A DNA stretch of 64,000 bases, taken from contig JAUJPP010000005.1 of assembly GCA_030562195.1 (NCBI GenBank), positions 3,534,001 to 3,598,000 of the forward strand, in the 5' to 3' direction. Position 1 is the stretch's first letter, and the number at the start of each line of letters is the position of its first letter. The notes under the pieces are model-generated. The model searched no databases, had not been told where the DNA came from, and saw nothing but the letters and a program-made list of their open reading frames with translations. Origin of the DNA: Nipponacmea schrenckii (taxonomy: Eukaryota; Mollusca; Gastropoda; Lottiidae). This document shows positions 15,301-24,354 of this stretch, piece after piece. The translations under genes were made by a program, and so were the position numbers.

Positions 15301-18300
15301 TGAACGCATCCTTTTAGATCTGGAAGGTGTTATCCCAAAAAAACATAAGCCAAATTGCAAAAAAATTCAAGTTGAATCGTTAAATTTGGACATTCACCCA
15401 TAATAAATAGAACTGTTTAGGTTTTTAAAATACCGGTATAATTCAAAAGTTCATAAACGTCCGAGCCTTATAGTGTCAAACGTCAGGGGTAGAACGTTAA
15501 CTGCTTTTCTATTTGAGCACATCTGCATAAAATGAACATTCCAAAAACCACCCATGCATATTCTGGCTTTAAACAGAAATTTCAATAAAAATCTGTGTAA
15601 CCTGAGCTCGCAATTTATTCATATTTAAAACTGAATTTTGTAATTTGTAAGTTTCTAAATCTTTTGAATTTATTGTTCACTTCACCGAATAGGAGTGCGT
15701 AGAAGAACATAACCAAAATCCCAAAAATCATTTTCCCCAATCTTCAAAAAATTAGGAACCTGGTCGTTTTGATGTGACTTGATCCATGTGGGTTTTCAAG
15801 TTAGTTCCAAAACCACTGGGTTTCTAAGTAAAAGATACGTCAGACTTAATATAAATGACATTCCATTTTAGAAGCATCTTACCATTTGTGTGTAATATGA
15901 TGCCAACAGCAGTTCCAACTGCAAGTCCTATAAACAGGACACATCCTAGAACAATGAGAATGATGTTTCGCACTTTAATTTTCCTCTTGGACCAGGAATC
16001 TTCTGGTGCGGTAGAGGCATACCTGAAAAAACAAGGACAGGGTTTACCAATTTGGAGAGAGATTTAGGTACTGGTGGCTATTTTATAAATATATTTACAT
16101 GTAATTGGTTGAAGTTTCAGCTCTAATTGAATTGAAGATTATGTGTGAAATGCTCGAAAAGCGCTTACATAATCATTTTCGCAGTGCCATAGATTAAATG
16201 AATAAATACTTACCCTGGTGTACGAGGCGGAGGAGCGAATTCAGCCTCGGTTGTCATGTGATTATTTGTATTATTGTTCTTGTATTTGCCATTGATGGTT
16301 GCGTAGTCATCGCTTACGTAGGATATATTTGCAGCCGAATATGGCCCATCTTCCTTCACTGTGTATTTCTGAAAGAACACAAAAAGGCAAAATCGTCAAT
16401 ACTTATATAAAAAAGAAACTTTACTACCCGATTAAGATTGTGTGCTTTCTTAAATTATGGAAATTGTTTGTAAAAATTTTGCTGGTAAAGTGTATAATTT
16501 TACTCGGAAAGTTTGTAATTTTGCTGGTTATTTTTTTCATTTTGCTGGTATGGTAGAATTTTGTAATTTTGCTCATTAAAGTTCTGTAATTTTGTTGGTT
16601 AATTTTTGAAATTTAGCTGATATTTATTTTTCAAATTTTGCTGGTAATTTTTCTTTTAATTTTTTGCTGGTAAAATTTTGTAATTTTACTGGTTAATTTT
16701 GTAATTTTACTGATATTTTTTTTAATTTTGCTGTTGTAATTTTACTTTTAATTTGTTTGTTAAATTTGTAATTTTGTTGGTTAATTTTTGTAATTTTGCT
16801 GATTTAATTTCTGTAATTTTGCTGGTTAATTTTTTAATTTTGCTGATATTTTTTTTCTAATTTTGCTGTTAATTTGTTTTTAATTTTGTGGTAATTTGTT
16901 TTAATTTTGCTGGTTTAATTTTGTAATTTTGCTGGTTAATTTTTTAATTTTGCTGATATTTTTTTTTCTAATTTTGCTGGTAATTTGTTTTTAATTTTGC
17001 TGGTAATTTGTTTTAATTTTGCTGGTAAAATTTTGTAATTTTGCTGGTTTATTTTTGTAATTTTGCTGGTAAATTTTGTTTTTAATTTTGCTGGTTAAAT
17101 TTTGTTTTTAATTTTTTTTTTCTGGTTAAATTTTGTTATTTTTCTGGTTAAATTTTGTTATTTTACTGGTTAAATTTTGAAATCTTGCTGGAAATCCTTA
17201 TAATTTTGTTGGTAAAATTTTTAAATATCTTTTGTTATATTTTACTACAGAAATATAATAAATTCATGTATACATTTGTTGGTAAGTTTTCTGTTTGCAG
17301 GTTTCATTGCTGGTATCTTTAATTAATGTATGGCGAACCCTTGGTGCATTAATCACGTCACAAACTGCATTTAAAAACAATAAAATGGGTGTCTACTAGT
17401 TTCTGACAAGAGCGAGGTTGTAAAACGTGTTTTTGTCACGTTCAGACAGTAATATATTTTAAGTTGCATTTATTACATTTCTTTTAAATGAAATAGAGTG
17501 TAAGGTCCCTTGACTGTTTACAAATTGTATCAGTAAGTTTTGTTTTCGTACGGCTTTATATGAATATTGTGGTAGATCTAAAACTAGTAAACACCTATCC
17601 TAGATCAATCCAAAATAGCTGGATCCTCAAATTTGACTGCAGAGGATTGAGACAAGTAAACATCCGTCCTAAATCAATCCAAATGAGTCTCACATAAGTA
17701 AACACATATCCTGAATCTGTCCAAGAAAACCTGAATCCTACAAATTTGATTCCAGGGAATTTAGATTTTGTCAAGATATATCCTGAATCTATCCAGTAAA
17801 GCTTCAGCCTTAAACTTGAAATATTAATTGTCAACATCTATCCTAGACACTCAACAGTGAAATAATTCATGTCGGTGAACCTAACAGAAGTAAACATCTA
17901 TCCTTGAATAATTCAGACAAAAGCTATAGTCTAAAATTCATTGGAGTGAATCTCAAATAAGTCAACATCTATTTGGATCAACACAGACAAAAGCTATGGG
18001 ATAAAATTCATTGGGGTGAATCCAAAATACAACAAGTCAACATCTATCCGAGACAATTATAAGCTTTAAAACTTACAGAGAAGAACGTTAACTCTATCCC
18101 ATTTCTGTTTTCGGCCATCTGTTCTGGCTATCAAAACAGATAACTAGATGTCTTTCTGTTATCTTGTAAGGTATTTGAGGTCAAACGATTTGCACTAATT
18201 TTGAGATTTAAATACGATAAACAAATATAAGTGATATTGATACGGATTGAGATGAAGTGGGTGTTATTGTAGTGATTATTATTGGCTATGATATTATTTT

Positions 18301-21300
18301 AAGTTATAAAGTGGGTATTTTGTTATAAAATGGAGGTTGTGTTGGTTATTAGGTTATTATTCGGTCATTATAAAAATGGTCGTTGCTATAATTATAAGGT
18401 TGTTATATAAAGATTGATTTTTTTTGGCTATGATATTAAAAAAGTTATAAAGTTGGTATTTTGTTATAAATTGGTGGTTGTGTTGGGTTATTCGTTTAAT
18501 TAAAAAAAAAAGAATCAATATAGTTGTGAACAGTTATGAAAATCAATACGAGTTACTTACTAAATGATCGTGATATTTATGCCTTGTGAATTGAAATAGT
18601 TGTGGTTATATCGAAGTTATAAAGTTTTATTATAAAAAAAGTAATTGATATAGTTGTGAACAGAAAATAAATATAGATCACATGCTAAATAATCGTGATA
18701 TTTATGCCTTGTGAATTGAAATAGTTGTGGTTATATCGAAGTTATAAAGTTTTTTTATAAAAAAGTAAGATATGAATTGAAATAACATAAATATAGATCA
18801 CATGCTAAATGATCGTGATATTTATTTTTTCTGTGAATTGAAATAGTTGTGGTTATATCTAATCAGTCAAAGTTATAAAGTTATATTATAAAATCAGTGA
18901 AGATATGAATTGAAATAACATAACTATATAAACACCTACTCAATATTCGTGATATTTATGCCTTGTAAATTGAAATAGTTGTGGTTATATCGGATCAGAC
19001 TATGAAAAGTTATTGGTATAAAATCATAAGTATATGATGTCTTCATTAAAACATAAATGAATATTCTGTACTCCTTGAATCTAACAAAGTTAGTGTAAAA
19101 GGACAATTACTATGGGAAATCAAGTTATGTGACTCCTTCATATTCATATGTCATAAATGTAATTCTATAATCAAAAATAGTTCAAAGAATACTTACAATA
19201 TTGGATCAATAGAAATTAATTTGTATCTCCCAAAACTTTCATATCAATACCATATTCTCAAATAAATTTCAAACAATGCAGCAAACTTAATAAACTATGT
19301 CAATTTATATTCAAAATACTTCAAAACTTTCAATCACCAATATCATTTTAATGTATTAAATGTAAATTAATGTATATCTGAATTTCTGAGAATTATTACT
19401 GATCTCTATCGATTATTGTATATATGAATTGTATATATTACTCATTTTATTGTATTTTGTATTGTATTCAATTGAATTTCTTTTAACAGCTAACTTTGCT
19501 GTAAAGAATAAAGTTCTGTTCTGTTCTGTTCAAAAATGTTCACACTCTTTAATTTATTTTAATTTTTACCAGTGGGGTGAGACATTTTTGTTTCTTTAAC
19601 GGAGATATTTTTGGTCCTCGCTTATTTCATACTTCAACAAATGAATCTTAGCCTTTTAATTCACAACTTTGGATCCCTAGACAGTAGAACATCTAAGAAC
19701 TGTAGAATTATATTACTGTTCGGGCCAAACTTCCTCATTGCTTACTGTAATACTGTATGACAATAGTCTTATTTAAAAACAACTATAAGGATAACAACTT
19801 AGGTTCACAAGCCGTGACAGGGATCCTTTCTACCAGCTGGTCCTTGGCCAAACCTCTTGGCATTGATCTTTCCAGGATTATCCGTACCCATTTACAGCTG
19901 GGTGAACTGGAATTATTATTCCACTAAGAGGCCGGAAAGGAGGCCGTAAAACTTCATTTAAAATACAGCATAAATGAGACCACCTTACCACTTTATTCCA
20001 TTTGCCTTATTATCATATATTAATAAACAGCCCGTATTTTTTTTTCATTTTTTCTGTTATTTATTCATTCATTCGTCAAAGAAGAATAATTCACACAGAA
20101 AACGGAAATGGTATCGCGGAAACGCCTCCTTTAAGAACCGAGTTTGATGAACCAATCGAATGCACTCAGAACAAGGTACAGTTCTTAAGAACTATACTCC
20201 CTTTGTTTCCGAGAGTTCCGACCTTGACCTTTTAAAGGATGTGGTCGTTCAAAAATTTCCTTTGCTCCGACCTGAATCAATCAGGGAACTGGGCTAAAAA
20301 ATCTCGCCCTTTTCTATGATTAGACCTTCAGGTTAACGACCAAGAGAAAATCGCAGTGCCCTAGAAGAGGCAAGAAAATCAAGGCTTCAGGTTGACAAGC
20401 AATTCACTGAGCCACCGCATCTCCCTTAAAACGGAAAAAAAGTTTGGGATTTGTGAAATGTGCCATTCATTAAAGAATCATTTTTGAGAGAGAAAAGTCA
20501 GATGATGTATTTATAATCTATGTTAAGTATTTAATGAACTTGTTTTCGTGTTGGTTTTGATTAAGATCGTTATAATAGCTTGTTCATCTGTAGGCAATTA
20601 AACGAGTCTGTAGTAAAACTGCACTTGTTGTGTTGCTTATGATTTAACAAAGGTGTACCGAGTCAGTTATACGAACCAGCCTTTGATGTGTTAGTTCATA
20701 GTTGTTACATCGTTAAAGAGATGCGTTCATCTAAATTTCAACATGGTATGAAGTGCTTATCTCCACTAATTACACATCTGTCGATAATATAGATCTTTTG
20801 TAGCCACCTATATCGATTTTTCAATTGACAATCTTACGTATGGTTTGTTTACAATTCAATCCTAAAAACAGTAGCCGACAAAAGTATAGATCCCGGTTTT
20901 CAAGACTTATTTTTCATTGTATCAATTAGAAAATAAGCGTCTGGATGATCGTTATTGAAATCAGCATGCTCGGGATTAAAAGAATAAGTGAAAAGCCTTA
21001 AACTTACGTTTATGATATTTTCGTCGTCCGTATTCATAAATAGAAATATGCAACTGAAGTATGATATAGAGAAATAAACTTGGTGACACTCCGTAAAATA
21101 TTGTAGTCCTGTTCGCTATTTATAACTGTAAATACGTTTTTGCTCTGTACCACTTCGTATTTCGTAAGATATATTACTTTACAAAGGGTTCCTGTATCCA
21201 CTTTTTGGCCTATATTTAAAATGTATTCCTGTACAACTTACAAATCCTTTTTTGGTTATATATAACGTTATTAATCCTTACTGTACCCACGTTTTGGCCT

Positions 21301-24300
21301 ATATTTAAAATGTATTCCTGTACCACTTACAAATCTTTTTTTGGTTATATATAACGTTATAAAACCTTACTGTACCCACGTTTTGGCCTCCTTTTTATTT
21401 AATTTGTATTCATGTACCACTTACAAATCCTTTTTTTGGTTATATATAACTTTATAAATCCTTATTGTATCCACGTTTTGTTTATTTTAATAGTATTCCT
21501 GAACCAGGAAGGGGTTCCTGTAACCACGTTTTGGCCTTCTTTATTTAAATTTTTTAACCCTTTTTGAAGCCTGCACCACTAACTAATCCTTTTTTGGTTA
21601 TATATATAACTTTAAATAGGCTTACTATATCCACGTTTTCAATTGTACCCTTTTGTCGTGTATTCTTTCAAAATTCGTAAATCAATCTGATCTTTTAAAA
21701 AATTATAATTTCACAATAGTATAAAAATATTTATGACGTTTCGACGAATTACTAAAAATAAAGTATGATCCTAATCGGTGATGATTTTGCTTAAATTGTA
21801 GTCTATCCTTAAATATGTAATATTTGGTTACATTTCAAAATAGGAAAGCTATCACCACTTGATAACAAATTTAGATATCACTATTATCCCATTTTAAAGA
21901 TGTCAATGTCAATCAAAACAAATTCACTATCAAAACAAAACAAACAAATTCACTATCAAAACAAATAAATATTCACTTTCATAACAAATTCATTTTCAAA
22001 ACAATTTCATTTTCAAAAAACAAATTCATTCCTAAATATCCTTTTTTAGAACACAAATTCACTTTTAAAAATCTTACAATCAAAACAATTTCACGTCAAA
22101 ACCATTTCATATCAAAACAATTTCACTTCTAAAACAATTTTACGTCAAAACAATTTCATATCAAAACAATTCCAGGTCAAAACAATTTCACTTTAGAAAC
22201 AATTTCAAGCCACTTTGAATCTTTAATTTCGTACGTTAATCCAAATATACAAAGTATGAATAAAATTCCCTTAGACGTTTAAATTTATAAAAACACACTT
22301 TCATATAACCTTTTGAACATAAATCTTATATAACCGACTTATTCATTAAATCGTTACGTTATATGAACACAATCCAGGTACAGCGCTTTTAACAAAAACT
22401 AAACGAAATTTTGATAACGACGCCTTCCTCTAACACACGTTATAAAAATATGAACGTTTAATTCAATCTACAAGAGGCACTTCAACCGTACATAACTTTT
22501 AGTCATAAATCTAAACTCACTTGATAATACGTCAAGTGTTCTGTATACTAAATAGACAACAGACAATCTCACCAAAATATACTATTGGCGATTAAATTCT
22601 TACTTATAAAACCATAACTTTGGCATGTTTCGTTCTGTATACTAAATAGACAACAGACAATCTCACCAAAATATACTATTGGTGATTAAATCCTTACTTA
22701 TAAAACCATAATTTTGGCATGTTTCGTTCTGTATACTAAATAGACAACAGACAATCTCACCAAAATATACTATTGGTGATTAAATCCTTACTTATAAAAC
22801 CATAATTTTGGCATGTTTCGTTCTGTATACTAAATAGACAACAGACAATCTCACCAAAATATACTATTGGTGATTAAATCCTTACTGATAAAACCATAAC
22901 TTTGACATGTTTCGCCGTTAATGGTAAACTATCTACTGATTTAAAAATGCCATATCTACCGAAGTACCCCCCTGCCATTTCAATACTTGCTGTTAAGGAG
23001 ATGATTTTGGCGTGTTCGGTTGTTAAAATTAATTGGATAATTAATTATTTATAGCAAATCCAGCCAAAAGGCATTTGGGATTCATTAGAGCATAGCTGTG
23101 AAGGTGATGCTTTTGGCTGACCTGGCAATTAACTTTAATAGAACAGTCCTTGTTCATTTGCAACAAACCAGCCAAAATACAATCGCAGTCAATTAAGCAA
23201 TAGCTGTTAAGATGATACTTTTAGCGTGTTAAGCTTGATTGTATTCGATGTGTCTGATTTAATTGAGACGTTTCATGTTTTGATTCGTTTAAGATTAATA
23301 GAGATTTGAGGCTAATTTGGTTTAGATCCTAATGAGTCAAGATTGAAATTTGTTTTGGTGTGATTCTCAGTGCATGCTAAAAATTTCTAGACAGTTAGAA
23401 ATCAAACATGAGTAGGCGAATACGATCATCCTTCTGAGGCTCTTTACCACAGTCGGTTAGAGCGTCGATGTTTGCTTGGTAACATCGAGCAAATAATGGT
23501 GGTTGTGGGCTCCGATCTCGATCAACGTGTGAAAGTCAAATGACTTTGAATAAGTCATCTTCATTCATAATTCCAGTCGACCCAGCTGTAAATGGGTACG
23601 GATAATACATTAAAGATCAATGCAAAGTGGTTTGACTAAGGACCAGTTGGTAGAAAGAACCCTTCACTGTGAACTTAAGTTGTTATCCTTGTAAAATATA
23701 GTTGTAGGATGTAAAACTCCATTTCATTTCCACAAAAAAACAAAGCTATTTAGACTATTGACAGAAAAATGTTCTTTCAGACGACGTAAGACTTATCAAG
23801 TAGGGATAGTTGACATTTGGTCTGTCATTGTTGACATTAAGACACGTGTTTGACCACTCAGACACGTTCAGCACACAATCTGGGAAATCCCCTTATGACG
23901 TCATCACCTTGAGTGTAATAAATCTTCATATCTTTCAAGTGACTGTAGTCGTCAAGAATGTCAGTATATTACCTTAAATAGTTATGGCTTAAGTGAAATA
24001 TTTAAAATTATTTACATTTCCTTATACAAAGACACCCGACTTTGTCCTTTTTTTTGTCCTTTCCATGTTAAATGACTAGAGCTCATCACAAGCTATGGAC
24101 ACGGGTTTCGGATAAACAAGCCTCATCAAGCCATCTCGTTTAAATGTGGCTTCCATCTTTTCATCCAATCAAATGCAGCCCATAACCATACCATTGACAT
24201 GCATCTAAGTCGTACCTGCATTCAAAAGGAGATTTGACGCACGCACATGCATAATAAGTAGGTCACGTACCTGATGGTTGTGGCGAATTCTTCCTAGAGC

Positions 24301-24354
24301 TATTTTGTAGTCGGTGCCAGTGATGACAGACTGTATGTAAGCTTCGATATCCAT
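1..24354 (-). CDS. Type II membrane protein with SEA, three frizzled CRDs and LDLa (corin-like in layout), partial
   Basis: Exons in transcript order, phase-consistent: a choice of first exon (24354-24271, 21037-21008 or 18118-18077), then 16368-16214, 16022-15883, 14113-14063, 13729-13644, 13157-13090, 12585-12419, 12110-11754, 11475-11227, 10928-10815, 10528-10289, 9959-9804, 5564-5325, 2172-2074, 1005-895, and on past the left edge. About 758 residues are visible using the 18118 start. Residues 1-84 are cytoplasmic and end in a basic stretch (KRKIKVR); about 85-108 are a membrane helix ([18 protein letters not shown]), so the orientation is type II. SEA spans about 130-236, a Thr-rich stalk 237-355, CRD1 356-476, CRD2 477-608, CRD3 609-721, LDLa 722-758. 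Corin combines a type II anchor, frizzled CRDs and LDLa with SRCR and trypsin modules; whether a protease follows here is outside the window. Exon calls are manual. Confidence 0.83.
146..290. repeat. 21-bp TTGATTTTGATTTGTTTTGAA minisatellite
   Basis: About seven copies of a T-rich unit, ttgattttgatttgttttga, with degenerate copies continuing to about 450. Confidence 0.85.
895..1005 (-). CDS. LDL receptor class A module exon
   Basis: A single phase 1-1 exon of 111 nt encodes a complete LDLa module with six Cys and the calcium box: [20 protein letters not shown] then [11 protein letters not shown]. Acidic ligands of the Ca site (D...D......DW.SDE) are all present, so the fold should be functional. 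The next exon lies beyond base 1; I saw no convincing coding exon in 1-894. Confidence 0.9.
2074..5564 (-). CDS. Frizzled-type cysteine-rich domain 3
   Basis: Exons 5564-5325 and 2172-2074. The first begins [11 protein letters not shown] and holds [20 protein letters not shown] and RPCLDFCEG; the second ends [12 protein letters not shown] with a final Cys before a Pro-rich run. It has the same two-exon, phase-1 structure as CRD1 and CRD2, and its first exon is also exactly 240 nt, as in CRD2. A 3.2 kb intron separates the halves. Confidence 0.82.
2255..2311 (+). repeat. Dispersed SINE-body fragment
   Basis: Two adjacent fragments matching the CAAGGACCAGCTGGTAGAAA core that recurs across the window (for example 23635, 42570, 60825 and 62820). 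It lies in intron DNA between the LDLa and CRD3 exons. Confidence 0.6.
3305..3365. repeat. (TTTA)n microsatellite
   Basis: About 15 uninterrupted copies of the tetramer. Confidence 0.95.
4576..4745. repeat. ATGAAATGAAC minisatellite
   Basis: Head-to-tail copies of gaacatgaaat with variants. Long open frames here on the minus strand (His/Phe/Met repeats) are a by-product of the repeat and are not called as genes. Confidence 0.85.
6340..6610. repeat. Degenerate GATCTATCCT repeats
   Basis: The word atctatcct recurs about ten times at irregular 20-50 bp spacing inside the large CRD3-CRD2 intron. A related CATCTATCCTG series is found at 17590-18060. Confidence 0.6.
8775..9250. repeat. 60-bp satellite with head-to-head orientation switch
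   Basis: Units contain GAATGGTGTAAATAGAAGCT, then ATAAGTGTCTCTGATACACA, then a tacaaagactaga segment. From 8775 to about 8918 the units run in one orientation, and from about 8919 to 9250 in the opposite one, making a long inverted repeat. Diverged single copies occur at 26180-26240 and 28600-28665, so the unit is also a dispersed repeat. Confidence 0.85.
9804..11475 (-). CDS. Frizzled-type cysteine-rich domains 1 and 2
   Basis: CRD1 is split over exons 11475-11227 and 10928-10815, CRD2 over 10528-10289 and 9959-9804. Each first exon carries the block C..F..C...G....LPN/SLFG then a CS/CH..V.YFYC..FFP.C block and PC..IC; each second exon carries the end FP.DC......C. The two pairs share the same intron position and phase 1, so they arose by duplication of a two-exon unit. 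CRD2 ends with a Pro/Thr linker ([15 protein letters not shown]). CRDs of this family bind Wnt-type or pro-peptide ligands; no ligand can be named here. Confidence 0.85.
11569..11640 (-). repeat. SINE-body fragment, reverse orientation
   Basis: The reverse complement carries the GACaAGCTGGTAGAgAGGAT core and the GTTATCCTTGT end found in other copies. Intronic. Confidence 0.65.
11754..12110 (-). CDS. Thr-rich mucin-like stalk exon with internal 30/45-bp repeats
   Basis: One exon of 357 nt encodes repeats of [38 protein letters not shown]. Most units carry an N-V/A-T sequon, so both N- and O-glycosylation are expected. The nucleotide array is visible on the plus strand as repeated acgttttctgtggttgaagt. 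It acts as an extended spacer between SEA and the first CRD. Repeat number is probably polymorphic. Confidence 0.85.
12419..14113 (-). CDS. Exons for Ser/Thr linker and SEA domain
   Basis: Exons 14113-14063 (Ser/Thr/Pro linker), 13729-13644, 13157-13090 and 12585-12419. The joined frame reads [12 protein letters not shown], then [20 protein letters not shown], then [13 protein letters not shown], and ends [16 protein letters not shown], the alpha/beta ferredoxin-like pattern of SEA domains. Self-cleaving SEA domains cut G/S in a GSVVV-like loop; here the equivalent place reads DNSIVF, so the Ser remains but the Gly is replaced. Cleavage is therefore uncertain. SEA next to the anchor is typical of type II serine proteases and mucins. 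Confidence 0.8.
12571..12926 (-). repeat. Tandem array made of the SEA exon 3' splice site
   Basis: About nine or ten units of 35-40 bp. Read on the minus strand, each carries a T-rich tract, an AG (or decayed AA) and CCACAAGATAACAGTAT or CTACAAGATAACAGTAT, which is the start of the exon at 12585. The real acceptor is the 3'-most unit. The 5'-most unit (AG at 12910-12909) also keeps AG; the inner units read AATCTAC and have lost it. Confidence 0.85.
13160..13600. repeat. A/T-only low-complexity intron
   Basis: Runs of AATAAA, TTAATAAA and AAATAAAT with almost no G or C. It separates two SEA exons. Confidence 0.85.
14195..14360. repeat. About 45-bp tandem repeat with TTCTAGAA palindromes
   Basis: Three to four copies of TTCTAGAATAAATTCCCTAG plus aattcatagaatta. 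Each unit contains short palindromes. Confidence 0.75.
15883..16368 (-). CDS. Exons for cytoplasmic tail and membrane anchor of the SEA/CRD/LDLa protein
   Basis: Two exons, 16368-16214 and 16022-15883. The first encodes a polar, Asn/Tyr-containing tail ([20 protein letters not shown], later PPPRTP). The second gives a basic flank KRKIKVR followed by about 24 hydrophobic residues, which predicts an anchor with the N-terminus inside. The codon split across the junction is GG|G, giving Gly. Several Tyr residues (YVSDDY, GKY) could be phosphorylation or sorting signals, which is inference only. Confidence 0.85.
16480..17220. repeat. AATTTTGCTGGT minisatellite
   Basis: Several dozen degenerate units of taattttgctggttaattt and relatives, directly upstream (minus strand sense) of the 16368 exon. 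No copy of the splice junction is seen in it. Confidence 0.85.
18077..18118 (-). CDS. Candidate first coding exon C (14 codons) of the SEA/CRD/LDLa gene
   Basis: An ATG at 18118 opens [14 protein letters not shown] and ends at TCT|GTAAGTTT, 42 nt, phase 0. An in-frame TAG lies four codons upstream, so the start is well placed. It joins in frame to the exon at 16368. It is the nearest of the three candidate starts, with a 1.7 kb intron. Confidence 0.55.
18580..19015. repeat. About 120-130-bp tandem repeat
   Basis: Four copies of a unit with GTGATATTTATGCCTTGTGA, then attgaaatagttgtggttat. It lies between candidate first exons B and C. Confidence 0.75.
19420..19535 (+). mobile_element. Probable 3' end of a non-LTR retroelement
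   Basis: An AT-rich stretch ends AACAGCTAACTTTGCTGTAA then agaataaag and (TTCTG)n, the form of a LINE 3' terminus with a short simple repeat tail. No coding part remains. Confidence 0.45.
19785..19925 (-). repeat. SINE-body fragment, reverse orientation
   Basis: The reverse complement carries CCCAGCTGTAAATGGGTACG, the GGTTTGGCCAAGGACCAGCT core and a TTGTTATCCTTAT end. Compare the fuller copy at 23440-23735. Confidence 0.75.
21008..21037 (-). CDS. Candidate first coding exon B (10 codons) of the SEA/CRD/LDLa gene
   Basis: An ATG at 21037 opens [10 protein letters not shown], followed at once by an AAC|GTAAGTTT donor, in phase 0. It is compatible with the phase-0 acceptor at 16368. The exon is very short, so chance occurrence of ATG plus donor is a real alternative; I did not reach an upstream in-frame stop. 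Confidence 0.35.
21180..21640. repeat. About 95-100-bp tandem repeat
   Basis: Five imperfect copies containing TTGGTTATATATAACGTTAT, then a CCTTACTGTACCCACGTTTTGGCC-like segment. The TATATATAACGTTATA part is near-palindromic. Confidence 0.75.
21900..22210. repeat. Degenerate CAAAACAATTTCAC repeat
   Basis: About 20 copies of a 14-20-bp A-rich unit with drifted spacing. Confidence 0.65.
22530..22915. repeat. 96-bp tandem repeat, four copies
   Basis: Nearly identical copies of a unit starting GTTCTGTATACTAAATAGAC and including CAAAATATACTATTGGTGAT. High identity indicates recent amplification. Confidence 0.9.
23440..23735 (+). mobile_element. tRNA-derived SINE, near full length
   Basis: The head resembles a tRNA promoter region: an A-box-like GTCGGTTAGAGCGTCG and a weak B-box-like GGGCTCCGATCTC about 45 bp later. 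The body holds CCCAGCTGTAAATGGGTACG and AAGGACCAGTTGGTAGAAAG, then TTGTTATCCTTG, and the tail is GGATGTAAAACTCCATTTCA. The body and tail recur separately elsewhere in the window. No target-site duplication was confirmed. Confidence 0.7.
24271..24354 (-). CDS. Candidate first coding exon A (28 codons) of the SEA/CRD/LDLa gene
   Basis: An ATG at 24354-24352 opens a frame that begins [13 protein letters not shown] and ends HNHQ at a CAG|GTACGT donor, 84 nt exactly (phase 0). An in-frame TAA lies upstream of the ATG, so it is a plausible true start. The next coding exon (16368) begins in phase 0, so the junction is open. This gives a longer cytoplasmic N-terminus than exons B and C. The 8 kb intron would be long but normal for such genomes. 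It could instead belong to another, unseen minus-strand gene. Confidence 0.5.

Noticed and set aside
20002..20235. Plus-strand open frame of 77 codons
   Set aside because: No recognisable domain and no phase-matched partner exon on the plus strand; likely chance.
22530..22915. The 96-bp repeat as further alternative first exons (ATG plus GTAAGG donor per unit)
   Set aside because: The frame ends in phase 2, which does not fit the phase-0 acceptor at 16368.
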